Part shown: piece by piece, positions 16,188 to 25,001 of the stretch
Layout: every line of letters begins with the position of its first letter
Position numbering within the stretch: position 1 is the first letter of the stretch
Source of the DNA: JBBDMU01 sp040905685
GTDB lineage: Bacteria; Bacteroidota; Rhodothermia; Balneolales; Natronogracilivirgulaceae
Length of the DNA stretch: 49,489 nucleotides
NCBI GenBank assembly: GCA_040905685.1
Contig: JBBDRB010000024.1
Location: 1 to 49,489, forward strand
Direction of reading: 5' to 3'
Notes under the pieces: model-generated
The model's input: the letters and a program-made list of their open reading frames with translations, nothing else
Told to the model about the DNA's origin: nothing
The model's database searches: none
Program-made: the position numbers and the translations under genes

Positions 16188-16993
16188 TGATTACCGGGAA
16201 ATCACGCATAGCCGAGCTGTTTGAAAATAAACCGGCCGGCGAGAAGATCATGTCCCTGTTCGTAACGGCAGGCTATCCGGATAGGGATTCGACGGCCGAC
16301 ATGATACTGGGCCTGGAGAGGGCGGGGGCCGATTTGGTTGAACTGGGGATGCCTTTCAGCGACCCTCTGGCCGACGGACCCACCATTCAGTATTCCAGTA
16401 ACATTGCCATCGAGAACGGCACGAATCTGGGCACGGTGCTCGATACGGTCAGGACGGTCAGGAAAAAATCAGAGATCCCCATGGTCTTGATGGGATACCT
16501 GAATCCGGTATTGCATTACGGCCTGGAAAAATTCTTTGCTGAAGCGGAAGCTGCGGGGGTGGACGGGCTCATTCTGCCGGATGTGCCGGTTGAAGAATCC
16601 GGTCTGGTCGTTGATCTTAGCCGGAACCACCATATCGATCTGATTTATTTGGTGGCCCCCAATACCAGTGACGAAAGAATGCAAAGAATCGATGATCTGG
16701 CAACCGGCTTTGTGTATTGCGTCTCCGTGACCGGGGTAACGGGCGCACGGAGCGGGGAGGAGGTATCCAGGTCGGTCGAACGGTTTATGGACAGGGTTAA
16801 CAAGAATATTACTAAAAACCCCGTTTTAGTGGGGTTTGGAATAAAGACCCATGAAGATGCCATGCTCATATCCCGCAACTGCAAGGGCTTTATCGTCGGC
16901 AGTGCCCTGATCGATAACATCCGGGAACATTACCCCCAGGCGGACTGGAAACAGGATTTATTTGATTTTGCATACAGGCTGAAGAACGGGTGA
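16187..16993 (+). CDS. trpA: Tryptophan synthase alpha chain
   Basis: Cleaves indole-3-glycerol phosphate and passes indole to TrpB. Catalytic residues Glu52 and Asp63 lie in LVELGMPFSDPLADGPTIQ, matching E. coli Glu49 and Asp60. Also present are LILPDVPVEE, YCVSVTGVTGARSG and VGFGIKTHEDA. 268 residues, full length. Starts inside the trpB stop (TGATG). Last gene of the trp operon; no strong terminator follows, only a weak GGGT/ACCC pairing around 16989-17008. Confidence 0.97.
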   Translation: MITGKSRIAELFENKPAGEKIMSLFVTAGYPDRDSTADMILGLERAGADLVELGMPFSDPLADGPTIQYSSNIAIENGTNLGTVLDTVRTVRKKSEIPMVLMGYLNPVLHYGLEKFFAEAEAAGVDGLILPDVPVEESGLVVDLSRNHHIDLIYLVAPNTSDERMQRIDDLATGFVYCVSVTGVTGARSGEEVSRSVERFMDRVNKNITKNPVLVGFGIKTHEDAMLISRNCKGFIVGSALIDNIREHYPQADWKQDLFDFAYRLKNG

Positions 16994-17101
16994 TACTAAA
17001 GGACCCTTAATTTATGTTATAAATAACTTACTTAAATGTTTACATTAACCTATCCGTCTGCAGGATTAAGCGACAGTACCTGCGGCAAACACCGTCTGTT
17101 T

Positions 17102-18193
17102 ATGAGAAATACGTTCCTATTCTTATGGCCTCTGCTGTTTCTGGCTGGGATCAGTGCCTGTGACAATGATTACCGCCGTCCGGCCCAGGGTCCCTTTTCG
17201 GAAGTGCTGGTGGTGATGGATTCCACCCGGTGGGACAGTTCCACGGCGGAAGCCATCCGGCATACTTTCGGCAGTGAGATCATGACGCTGCCGCGGCCTG
17301 AAGAGCGTTATGATCTGCGTTTCATGACCCTTCGGTCGAATAATGATCTGGAATATGCCAAAAGGCATAAAAATGCCATATTTGTTGCCACCATTGACGA
17401 GGAAAGCAATGTCGGCTCCTATATACGCTCGACGATCAGCGATGATATTGCTGAAAGGGTCCGTTCGGAACAGAATTTTGCCTTTCCATTGAGGGATCGC
17501 TGGTATAAAAACCAATGGACCCTCATACTTTCTTCAACCGACGATGAAACACTGGCCGCCAAAATCAGGGATACGGGCCAGTCACTGGTTAGCAATCTGG
17601 ACAGCGTGGAAATTCAGCGATGGCAGCAGGAAGTTTACCGCAGGGGGGAGCAGATTGAGCTCAGCGACTCTTTGATGAACACGCACGGCTTCAGCATTCG
17701 TGTTCAGCATGATTATAATATTGGCGTTGATACGACGGACTTTGTGAGTCTGAGGCGCTTTTTAAGCGATAATGACCGCTGGATATGGGTATGGTGGCAG
17801 GATGACGTCGATAATATAGATCACATTGACAGTGAATGGATCAATGCCAAAAGAGACAGCCTGCAGGAACAATACATTCGTGGATCCAGAGAGGAATCCT
17901 ATGTACAGACCGAATACCGGCGACAGGTAGAAACAACGCCCACCCGGATTAACGGACGACGTGCCTTTGAGACCAGGGGCACCTGGAGGATGGAAAACGA
18001 TTTGATGGGTGGACCTTTTTTGAATTATACCGTATTCGACGAAGATCAGGACCGGCTTTATCTTATGGAATTTGCTCAGTTTGCGCCGGGTCACACCAAA
18101 CGCAGGTTTGTCTATCAGTTTGAAGCCATGGCCAATACCTTTGATACCGACAGCACCTGGATGAATCAACAAGCGATTACAAGTTCCAACTGA
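17102..18193 (+). CDS. DUF4837-family lipoprotein
   Basis: A 363-residue lipoprotein from the ATG at 17102; an upstream in-frame ATG at 17036 would put 22 odd residues before the signal peptide. The signal peptide ends in the lipobox GISAC, then DNDYRRPAQG. The body resembles the Bacteroidota DUF4837 family, with SEVLVVMDSTRWDS near the start and RGTWRMENDLMGGPFLNYTVFDE near the end. Function of the family is unknown. The protein is rich in Trp and charged residues and has no membrane segment after the lipobox. Its stop is followed one base later by the bioF start, so it is probably co-transcribed with the biotin genes. Whether it has any part in biotin synthesis is unknown. Confidence 0.7.
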   Translation: MRNTFLFLWPLLFLAGISACDNDYRRPAQGPFSEVLVVMDSTRWDSSTAEAIRHTFGSEIMTLPRPEERYDLRFMTLRSNNDLEYAKRHKNAIFVATIDEESNVGSYIRSTISDDIAERVRSEQNFAFPLRDRWYKNQWTLILSSTDDETLAAKIRDTGQSLVSNLDSVEIQRWQQEVYRRGEQIELSDSLMNTHGFSIRVQHDYNIGVDTTDFVSLRRFLSDNDRWIWVWWQDDVDNIDHIDSEWINAKRDSLQEQYIRGSREESYVQTEYRRQVETTPTRINGRRAFETRGTWRMENDLMGGPFLNYTVFDEDQDRLYLMEFAQFAPGHTKRRFVYQFEAMANTFDTDSTWMNQQAITSSN

Positions 18194-18194
18194 T

Positions 18195-19352
18195 TTGCCC
18201 CTTCCCTCGTTTATAAAAAAAGAACTGGAGGAAAGAAAGCAATCGAGCCGGTTACGCCGGCTTGCGGGTTCGGAAACAGTGGGCGTGCACGTGATTCGCG
18301 ATCAGGGTAAGTTTGTCAATTTTAGTTCCAACGATTACCTCGGGCTGGCATGCGATGACCGGGTCCGCCGCGCTTCCATGGCATGTACGGACCGGTACGG
18401 GACCGGCGCAACGGCCTCCCGGCTGATTACCGGCACCGGAACCTACCATCTGGAGCTGGAAAGCAGGCTTGCCGAAGCCATGGGGACCCAGGCCGCTCTT
18501 CTTTTTAACAGCGGTTATCAGGCCAATGCCACTATTATTCCCGCTCTCCTAAATCGTTCGTCGCTGGTCCTGTCCGATAAACTGAATCATAACAGTCTTT
18601 TGCAGGGAGCCCAACTCAGCATGGCCACTCTCCTCCGGTACCGGCACAATGATATGCCCCATTTGGAGAGCTTGCTAAAAAAAAACGAAGGCCAATACGG
18701 GCGAACCCTGATCGTCACGGAATCGGTCTTCAGCATGGATGGAGACCGGGCCGACCTGGAGTGTATTATTAAGCTGGCCGAAGCCTATGGCGCCCTTGTG
18801 ATGGTCGACGAAGCGCACGCCCTGGGTGTGCTTGGAAGAAATGGAATGGGCCTGTGTTCCGGAAAAACGGGCATCGACCTGGTTATGGGCACGTTCGGGA
18901 AATCATTCGGCTCATTCGGCGCTTTTGCTGCCTGTTCAGCGGAGATGCGTGATTATCTGGTAAATTTCTGTGGAGGTTTTATCTATTCAACAGCGTTGCC
19001 CCCCGGGGTAATCGGCGCCGCCGGCAAATCACTGGAATTGATCCCGGAGATGGGGGCTGAACGAGACCGCCTTGCCCGTAACGCCGCTTACCTTCGCAAG
19101 GCCCTGAAAAAACTTGGATTCAAAACGTCAAAATCCGACTCGCCGATCATACCCATCCTAATCGGGGATGAGGATGAGACGCTTTCCTTATCCGGTTATT
19201 TACAGGATCAGGGTATGTTCGCAATAGCCATACGTCCGCCTACGGTAGCGGCCGGGAGTTCCAGGATCCGCATTACACTTAGTGCGCTACATACACGTCA
19301 GCACATCGATGAACTTCTGAACGCTTTAATTAACTGGAATGGCCGGAAATAG
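18195..19352 (+). CDS. bioF: 8-amino-7-oxononanoate synthase
   Basis: First ring-forming step of biotin synthesis: pimeloyl-ACP plus alanine to 8-amino-7-oxononanoate. PLP enzyme of the alpha-oxoamine synthase family. The PLP lysine is Lys236 in GTFGKSFGSFG, and DEAHALGVLGRNG is at 205-217. Length 385 residues. The start is TTG at 18195, one base after the upstream stop; no ATG is available before the conserved FIKKELEERK. The related enzyme 2-amino-3-ketobutyrate CoA ligase has the same motifs, but the bio neighbours settle the call. It overlaps the next gene by 14 bases. Confidence 0.95.
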   Translation: MPLPSFIKKELEERKQSSRLRRLAGSETVGVHVIRDQGKFVNFSSNDYLGLACDDRVRRASMACTDRYGTGATASRLITGTGTYHLELESRLAEAMGTQAALLFNSGYQANATIIPALLNRSSLVLSDKLNHNSLLQGAQLSMATLLRYRHNDMPHLESLLKKNEGQYGRTLIVTESVFSMDGDRADLECIIKLAEAYGALVMVDEAHALGVLGRNGMGLCSGKTGIDLVMGTFGKSFGSFGAFAACSAEMRDYLVNFCGGFIYSTALPPGVIGAAGKSLELIPEMGAERDRLARNAAYLRKALKKLGFKTSKSDSPIIPILIGDEDETLSLSGYLQDQGMFAIAIRPPTVAAGSSRIRITLSALHTRQHIDELLNALINWNGRK

Positions 19353-19992
19353 ACCAATACTTCTACAGCATGGCTGGGGATTCGACAGCAGTATGTGGAA
19401 GAACTGGGTGCATACCTCCGGGGATGATGATTTTATCCTGCCTGACCGGGGCTATTTCGGGGAGGAGAAAATAGTTGATGTAGCGCAGGTGGAAATGGCT
19501 GTTACACATTCATTCGGCTTGCATCTGCTGCCCGCCGAGCTCATACCCCGGCTAAAGCAGTTGGTCATCCTGTCGGGATTTCAGGAGTTTCATCCTAATA
19601 CGCCCATTGAGCGGACCTTTTCTCAGCGAATTGTCAGGTATATGCTGAGGAATATTGAAGGGGACAGCGAAACGGTACTGAAAAAATTCTGCCAAAACTG
19701 TTATCATCCCGACGAATCGGATTGCCCGGTTCCACCGGTTATCGATGCCAAACGCCTGCACGAAGATCTGGTCTCCCTGGACTGCCATAAACTGGATATC
19801 AATTTACTGCGTTTGGCCGGCAGGATAGTTATCATACATGGCATGAAAGACGGCATTGTTCCTCATAATAAGGCGTTTCAGCTTCAGTATAGTTTGCCCG
19901 GGAGTGAAATCATCACCCATGAGGATGGCAGTCATATGATTCCGGTAACACATGCCCGATGGTGCCTCGACCGGATGGCCCAACTCAGTTAA
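19339..19992 (+). CDS. Small alpha/beta hydrolase, BioH/BioG-like pimeloyl-ACP methyl ester esterase
   Basis: Expected to remove the methyl ester from pimeloyl-ACP and so free it for BioF. 217 residues, shorter than BioH (about 256) and close to BioG. The N-terminus LLQHGWGFDSSMW is BioH-like. The nucleophile elbow reads T-H-S-F-G, with Ser58 and with Thr where the first Gly of GxSxG usually is. Asp171 in HGMKDGIVP and His199 in EDGSHMIP complete the triad. The gene overlaps bioF by 14 bases and is followed by bioC, which is the usual position for such an esterase. The lid region is short. Fold and triad are seen; substrate is from context. Confidence 0.8.
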   Translation: MAGNRPILLQHGWGFDSSMWKNWVHTSGDDDFILPDRGYFGEEKIVDVAQVEMAVTHSFGLHLLPAELIPRLKQLVILSGFQEFHPNTPIERTFSQRIVRYMLRNIEGDSETVLKKFCQNCYHPDESDCPVPPVIDAKRLHEDLVSLDCHKLDINLLRLAGRIVIIHGMKDGIVPHNKAFQLQYSLPGSEIITHEDGSHMIPVTHARWCLDRMAQLS

Positions 19993-20010
19993 CTCCTTTT
20001 GAACCTATCT

Positions 20011-20793
20011 ATGCAAGACAGCAGGCAACAGATCATTCATAATTTTTCTTTACATGCTGAACATTATGATCAGCATGCCCACGTGCAAAAGTATGCAGCC
20101 GCTCGTTTATGCAGCTATGTGAAGGAACTGAAGATCACGCCCAACAGTACCATACTTGAAATCGGATGCGGCACCGGATTTGTGAGCGAACAGCTCATCG
20201 GCATGTTTCCCGATTGTACCTATATCATCACGGATATTTCCCCCGGCATGCTCAAACAATGCCGGGATAATCTGGTAAAAAAGGAAATGGATCTGGAATC
20301 GGTTTATTTTCAGGTCCTGGACGGGGAAACCATAAAATCATTTGAGCGATATGATCTTATCGTTTCCGGGCTTACGGTACAATGGTTTGATGACTTCCCT
20401 TCCTGGCTTCGGCAGGGGATCGCCACCTTGCGAACCGGGTCCACCATAGCTTTATCCTATTTATCCGGCAGAAGCTTTCCTGAATGGAAAGATTCATGCC
20501 GGCAGACAGGCATCCCTTACAGTGGAAATGCATTGCCTGACCATGATCTGCTGAAAAAAATATCAGCAAACAGGGATGTGAGATGCTTGTGGGAGAGTGA
20601 ATTTAAAACCCTGGGCTATGACTCCCTGCTTCATTTTTTCTCGGAATTAAAACGGATCGGCGCGTCTTGCAGAATGCCTTCACAGGGAAAATGCCCTTCG
20701 GTGTCCGGGCTTCGTGAACTTAATCATTTTCACAGTAACGGCAAAGGTTGTGAGGTTAGTCACCACCTCGTTTACGGTATTATAACGGTTTAA
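20011..20793 (+). CDS. bioC: Malonyl-ACP O-methyltransferase
   Basis: Methylates malonyl-ACP with SAM so that fatty-acid synthesis can build the pimeloyl chain. The class I methyltransferase motif ILEIGCGTGFVSEQL is at about residues 49-63, with the acidic loop ITDISPGML after it. The C-terminal SLLHFFSELKRIGASC matches the conserved BioC segment near the ACP-binding side. 260 residues from the ATG at 20011; a TTG four codons upstream is less likely. It lies 18 bases after the esterase gene. Confidence 0.92.
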   Translation: MQDSRQQIIHNFSLHAEHYDQHAHVQKYAAARLCSYVKELKITPNSTILEIGCGTGFVSEQLIGMFPDCTYIITDISPGMLKQCRDNLVKKEMDLESVYFQVLDGETIKSFERYDLIVSGLTVQWFDDFPSWLRQGIATLRTGSTIALSYLSGRSFPEWKDSCRQTGIPYSGNALPDHDLLKKISANRDVRCLWESEFKTLGYDSLLHFFSELKRIGASCRMPSQGKCPSVSGLRELNHFHSNGKGCEVSHHLVYGIITV

Positions 20794-20810
20794 ACATAAA
20801 CACCTCAACT

Positions 20811-21434
20811 TTGGATTTCCCGGGCAGGATTTTTATTACGGGTACCGACACGTCGGTGGGCAAGACCGTCGTATCGGCGATATTGACCGCCGGCTTACAG
20901 GCGGCCTACTGGAAGCCCGTGCAGTCCGGTTTAGAGGAGGATACCGATACCACTTTGGTTCAGCGCCATACGGGTTTGCCAGGATCCCATTTTTTCCCGG
21001 AGGCCTACCGGCTTACCAGGCCCTTGTCCCCGCATTTGTCTTCCCGGATGGACGGCGTGCATATCCGGCTGGATGGCATTATGCTGCCTGATTATAAGCA
21101 GAAGCACCTGGTCATCGAAGGGGCCGGAGGGGTCATGGTACCTTTGAATGACAAACACCTAATGATCGATCTGATCCGGAACCTTGAATCTTCGGTGATC
21201 CTGGTCACCCGAAGCGGACTGGGAACCATCAATCATACCTTGCTTACCCTCGAAAAACTTCAGCGGATGAGCATTCCTGTTTTTGGCGTCGTAATGAACG
21301 GAAAGAAGAATCCCGGCAACAAGCAGGCCATTGAAAAGTATGGAAACGCAACGGTGATTGCCGAAATCGAACCCTTTGATCACCAATCCCCCGCCCAAAA
21401 CAAACATCTGTTTGGTCAACTGTTTAATACATGA
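20811..21434 (+). CDS. bioD: Dethiobiotin synthetase
   Basis: ATP-dependent closure of the ureido ring using CO2. P-loop GTDTSVGKTVV is at the N-terminus, followed by YWKPVQSGLEEDTDT and IEGAGGVMVPL. 207 residues. The start is TTG at 20811; no ATG is near the conserved FITGTDTSVGKT. The stop overlaps the bioA start (ATGATGA), so the two are coupled. Confidence 0.95.
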   Translation: MDFPGRIFITGTDTSVGKTVVSAILTAGLQAAYWKPVQSGLEEDTDTTLVQRHTGLPGSHFFPEAYRLTRPLSPHLSSRMDGVHIRLDGIMLPDYKQKHLVIEGAGGVMVPLNDKHLMIDLIRNLESSVILVTRSGLGTINHTLLTLEKLQRMSIPVFGVVMNGKKNPGNKQAIEKYGNATVIAEIEPFDHQSPAQNKHLFGQLFNT

Positions 21435-22714
21435 TGAAATCTTCAATCTGGCATCCATTTACACAAATGAAAACCGCGGAACCGCCCCTGAAAGTGCTTT
21501 CGGGCAAAGGGTTATGGCTGGAACTGGAAGGCGGACAGCACATTATGGACCTTATATCAAGCTGGTGGGTTAATCTTCACGGACACAGCCATCCGGATAT
21601 TGCCAAAGCCATCTATGATCAGTCCCTTAATCTCGAGCATGTGATCTTTGCCGGCTTTACCCATGACCCGGCCGAACAGCTGTCAGCGCGCCTGTTACCC
21701 CATCTGCCGGATAACCTGGACCACATCTTTTTCTCCGACAACGGCTCAACAGCCGTGGAAGTAGCCCTGAAGATGGCCTGGCAATACTGGGCCAATCGTG
21801 GTGACACGGGCAGGAAAACGTTCATCGGTTTTGAGGGGAGCTACCATGGGGATACCCTCGGGGCCATGTCGGCCGGATCAAGGTCCATTTTCTCCCAGGT
21901 ATTCGGAAAGCTGATGTTTGACGCGGAGTACGTGCCCTATCCATCAACATTCCTGAATGATCCGGACGTTGAGCAAAAAGAAGCCGATTGCCTCAGAGCG
22001 GTTTCAAATCTGTTGCTTAAAGACCCGGAAAGGTATGCCGGACTCATTATCGAACCCCTGGTCCAGGGAGCCGGGGGGATGCGGATGTGCCGCCCTGAAT
22101 TTCTTCAAAAGCTGGACAGGGTGTTGAAAGACCATCAGATACTACTGATATATGATGAGGTTATGACCGGGTTCGGCCGGACGGGGGACTGGTTTGCCTC
22201 GATCAAATCACAAACCCAACCCGATTTAATGTGCCTCTCCAAGGGGATTACCGGGGGATTTCTTCCTTTGTCCGTCACAGCCTGCAATGAAGAAATATAT
22301 CAGGCTTTCTACAGTGACGATCCGTTAAAGACCTTATACCATGGACATTCCTATACGGCAAATCCATTGGGTTGCGCTGCCGGACTTGCTTCTTTATCCC
22401 TGCTTGAAGAAGATCCGGGACGGTTCCGTAATATGCATCACGAGCATCTGGGTTTTGCCCATGAACTGGCCGATAGCCCCGTCGCCAAAAATATCCGCCT
22501 CTGCGGAACCATTTTAGCTATGGATATCGTGACCGGTGATGAAGAAGGATATTTAAACCAGGTTTCCGGAACCATAAAGAAACTGGCGCTCGAACGAAAT
22601 ATGCTGCTCAGGCCGCTGGGAAATACCCTTTACCTTATGCCACCCTATTGCATCACCAGCGATGAATTGCAGCGGGTCTACAACGGCATACATGATATCC
22701 TTGGCCGGATCTGA
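21431..22714 (+). CDS. bioA: Adenosylmethionine-8-amino-7-oxononanoate aminotransferase
   Basis: Class III PLP aminotransferase that converts 8-amino-7-oxononanoate to 7,8-diaminononanoate with SAM as amino donor. N-terminal WHPFTQMK and SSWWVNLHGHSHP are typical of BioA. The PLP lysine is Lys271 in CLSKGITGGFLPL, and YDEVMTGFGRTG holds Asp242. 427 residues. Two ATG codons (21431, 21434) are possible starts. Last gene of the plus-strand biotin operon; it ends 9 bases from the convergent bioB. Confidence 0.96.
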   Translation: MMKSSIWHPFTQMKTAEPPLKVLSGKGLWLELEGGQHIMDLISSWWVNLHGHSHPDIAKAIYDQSLNLEHVIFAGFTHDPAEQLSARLLPHLPDNLDHIFFSDNGSTAVEVALKMAWQYWANRGDTGRKTFIGFEGSYHGDTLGAMSAGSRSIFSQVFGKLMFDAEYVPYPSTFLNDPDVEQKEADCLRAVSNLLLKDPERYAGLIIEPLVQGAGGMRMCRPEFLQKLDRVLKDHQILLIYDEVMTGFGRTGDWFASIKSQTQPDLMCLSKGITGGFLPLSVTACNEEIYQAFYSDDPLKTLYHGHSYTANPLGCAAGLASLSLLEEDPGRFRNMHHEHLGFAHELADSPVAKNIRLCGTILAMDIVTGDEEGYLNQVSGTIKKLALERNMLLRPLGNTLYLMPPYCITSDELQRVYNGIHDILGRI

Positions 22715-22723
22715 GCCACAAGC

Positions 22724-23719
22724 CTATATCTCAACCTCGGGCAGATGCTTGCCCTTTGCATTCTTGAAGGCTTTCCTGGGTTTGAGTCCGAGCGTTTTGA
22801 ACATCTGCATATCCTCATCATGATCATTATTGGCAGTGATCAGGAGTTTCTCGCCGGCAAATATAGAATTGGCGCCGGCCATAAAACACAGAGCCTGTTC
22901 CTGCTCTGGCATATTGACCCTTCCGGCGGAAAGCCTGACCATGGCCGCCGGCATGGTGATCCTGGCCGTGGCAATCATCCGGACCATTTCCCAAACGGGA
23001 ACCCGTTTCATGTCTTCCATGGGCGTGCCTTTCACCGGCAGCAGTGCATTTACCGGAACGGATTCAGGATGTTCCGGCAAGGTGGCCAGGGTATGGAGCA
23101 GGTCCATCCTGTCCTGGTCACTTTCACCCATTCCTATGATGCCGCCGCAGCAAACGGAAATATCGTGTTCCCTTACGGTCTTTAGCGTATTGAGGCGGTC
23201 TTCATACGTTCGCGTTGTGATGACTTCCCTGTAGTAGTTCTCACTGGTATCGAGATTGTGATTATAGGCGTATAATCCGGCTTCTTTAAGTTTGGCCGCC
23301 TGTTCGCCGGTAAGCATGCCGAGTGTGCAGCAAACTTCCATGCCCATGTTGGTTATTCCTTTCACCATGGTCAGGACCCGGTCAAAATCCGTATTCTTAC
23401 GGGCGTCCCTCCATGCCGCGCCCATGCAGAACCGGGTGCTCCCGGCGGCCCGGGCTCTTCGGGCCTTCTCCATCACCACATCATTATCCAGTAGTTTCTC
23501 AGCTTCGACTCCGGTATTGTAACGGGCGGACTGAGGGCAATACGAACAGTCTTCAGGGCATCCGCCGGTCTTGATGGATAACAGGGTACAAACCTGTATT
23601 TCGCCGGGATCATGATACTCTCGGTGAACCGTGGCGGCCCGGTACATCAGCTCCATGAAGGGAGTGTTATAAATTTCCTTAATTTCGTCTTTACTCCAGT
23701 CGTTCCTCAAGCCCGTCAT
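22724..23719 (-). CDS. bioB: Biotin synthase
   Basis: Radical-SAM enzyme that inserts sulfur into dethiobiotin, the last step. The 4Fe-4S cluster cysteines are Cys54, Cys58 and Cys61 in GGCPEDCSYCPQSARYNTG. FCMGAAWRDARKN and CCGGIIGMGES are also present, with the conserved Arg in MVRLSAGRVNMPEQEQ. 331 residues. It is read toward bioA from its own promoter in the 501-base region to its right, so it is controlled separately from bioF-bioA. Confidence 0.97.
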   Translation of the reverse strand: MTGLRNDWSKDEIKEIYNTPFMELMYRAATVHREYHDPGEIQVCTLLSIKTGGCPEDCSYCPQSARYNTGVEAEKLLDNDVVMEKARRARAAGSTRFCMGAAWRDARKNTDFDRVLTMVKGITNMGMEVCCTLGMLTGEQAAKLKEAGLYAYNHNLDTSENYYREVITTRTYEDRLNTLKTVREHDISVCCGGIIGMGESDQDRMDLLHTLATLPEHPESVPVNALLPVKGTPMEDMKRVPVWEMVRMIATARITMPAAMVRLSAGRVNMPEQEQALCFMAGANSIFAGEKLLITANNDHDEDMQMFKTLGLKPRKAFKNAKGKHLPEVEI

Positions 23720-24220
23720 ATTTATATCCTGTTAATAGTGACATTATTTTGGTGATTAAAGTACGGTCGATTCAGGAACAATATCAATGAAAACTTTAAC
23801 TGTTATTTACCTTGATCACCGATCGGCGCATTAGAATTTTCCTATAAATAAGGTGCCATTTCCAAGCCTGTAAACGGGTTCAGGGCTTTCTAACGCATAA
23901 AACAGGTGACAACGAGTTCATTTTGTGCCTGAAAATGCTTAACCTTATTCAATTAAAGCAGTTTATTGGTGGTTTATAATCTGAAACAGGAGTTTAAAAG
24001 GTATTAATTAATGGTTTTATCATAATTATTAACATTAATTTATTCAGTTTTTCTTCATTAAATCACTTTACTTGTTTAAAATAATTTGTTACTGTTAAAG
24101 AGTAGATTTTAAGATTCTTAATTAAGTTGTTAAGGTTTTAAATATCCATGAACTATTCATATTAACATTAACGGTGGAGTGAAAATCCACTGTTTTTCTA
24201 ATCATAATAAAAAGCCAAGC
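23720..24220. other. AT-rich divergent intergenic region between bioB and the response regulator
   Basis: 501 bases without a convincing gene; the right two thirds are very AT-rich, with several ATTAAC/TTAAT runs. It must hold the bioB promoter on the minus strand (a weak candidate is TTGATA near 23793 with TACTTT about 18 bases on) and the promoter of the regulator on the plus strand. I looked for a BirA-type GTAAAC/GTTTAC pair and did not find a convincing one. The only strong structure is the hairpin at 24170-24197. Confidence 0.6.
24170..24197 (+). terminator. Terminator-like hairpin in the leader of the response regulator gene
   Basis: AACGGTGGA (24170-24178) pairs with TCCACTGTT (24186-24194), nine pairs with one G-U, around a seven-base GTGAAAA loop. 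The right arm continues into a T-run (24193-24197). The regulator start codon is 24 bases further on. It has the form of an intrinsic terminator but points into a gene, so it may be a leader attenuator or the end of an unseen small RNA. Confidence 0.55.
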
Positions 24221-24901
24221 ATGAAAATATTAGTAATTGAGGACGACTATGTTGTCCGTTCTTTGATTGAGCGTGTTCTGGACAAGCACGGTCACGAAGT
24301 AGAATCCGTTGAGCATGGACAAGAGGGAGAAACCAGGGCCATTCAAAATGGTTATGACTGCATTATACTGGATTTGGCATTGCCGGATAAAAACGGAATT
24401 GAGGTTTGCAGAAACATCAGGGCGAATGAGGTCCAGACACCGGTCCTGATCTTATCAGCACATAAAACGACCGATTCAAAGGTGACCGGATTGAATACCG
24501 GAGCTGATGATTATCTGACCAAACCCTTTGAAAATGAAGAGTTGCTGGCACGCATAGAAGCCGTTACGCGGCGAACGCGGGACCAGTCTAACGGAGTTAA
24601 GGAACGCCTGCAATTCGGTGAGTTGAATATGGACCTGATTAAACGGGAGTTTACAGTCAATGGTGAAAAAATATGGCTGACTAATAATGAGTTTAACCTG
24701 TTAGCCTACTTCCTTAAGAACCCGGAGAGGGTAATTGGAAAAGATGAACTGACCAAAAATGTCTGGGAAGTCACCTTTGACACACAGACCAACTTCCTGA
24801 ATGTTTACATCAGTTATCTGAGAAAGAAAATTAACGAGGTAACCTCGAAGAACTATATTCAAACCGTCCGAAAAAAAGGATTTATCCTCAAAGGCGACTA
24901 G
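24221..24901 (+). CDS. OmpR-family response regulator
   Basis: Two-domain transcription regulator of 226 residues. The receiver domain (about 1-118) has the acidic pocket IEDD, phospho-acceptor Asp51 in ILDLALPD, the switch residue Ser79 and Lys101 in TKPFENEE. The C-terminal winged-helix domain (about 128-226) shows LTNNEFNLLAYFLKNPERVIGKDEL and LNVYISYLRKKI. The ATG at 24221 is chosen; a GTG at 24179 lies in the hairpin loop region and is unlikely. No histidine kinase is nearby, so it is an orphan here and its signal is unknown. Confidence 0.9.
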   Translation: MKILVIEDDYVVRSLIERVLDKHGHEVESVEHGQEGETRAIQNGYDCIILDLALPDKNGIEVCRNIRANEVQTPVLILSAHKTTDSKVTGLNTGADDYLTKPFENEELLARIEAVTRRTRDQSNGVKERLQFGELNMDLIKREFTVNGEKIWLTNNEFNLLAYFLKNPERVIGKDELTKNVWEVTFDTQTNFLNVYISYLRKKINEVTSKNYIQTVRKKGFILKGD

Positions 24902-24936
24902 TTGTTGCCTGTTTCCGGGACGTCCTGTTTCTCCAA

Positions 24937-24984
24937 CAATTCAACCGTATGAGACCGTATGAGGAGTTATATACGGTTGAATTG
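24937..24984. repeat. Perfect 14-base inverted repeat between convergent genes
   Basis: CAATTCAACCGTAT (24937-24950) and ATACGGTTGAATTG (24971-24984) are perfect reverse complements around a 20-base loop. The sequence ACCGTATGAG is repeated twice in tandem at the left arm (24944-24963). No T-run follows on either strand. It sits between the response regulator and the convergent MauE-type gene, where it may end transcription from both sides. Confidence 0.6.
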
Positions 24985-25001
24985 GGGTAGCATGACATCA
25001 A

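Noticed and set aside
17013..17024. GTTATAAATAAC palindrome after trpA
   Set aside because: Short and AT-rich; likely by chance in this spacer, with no clear promoter relation.
23720..24220. BirA-type operator near bioB
   Set aside because: No GTAAAC/GTTTAC-like pair with correct spacing; only scattered TTAAT repeats expected in AT-rich sequence.
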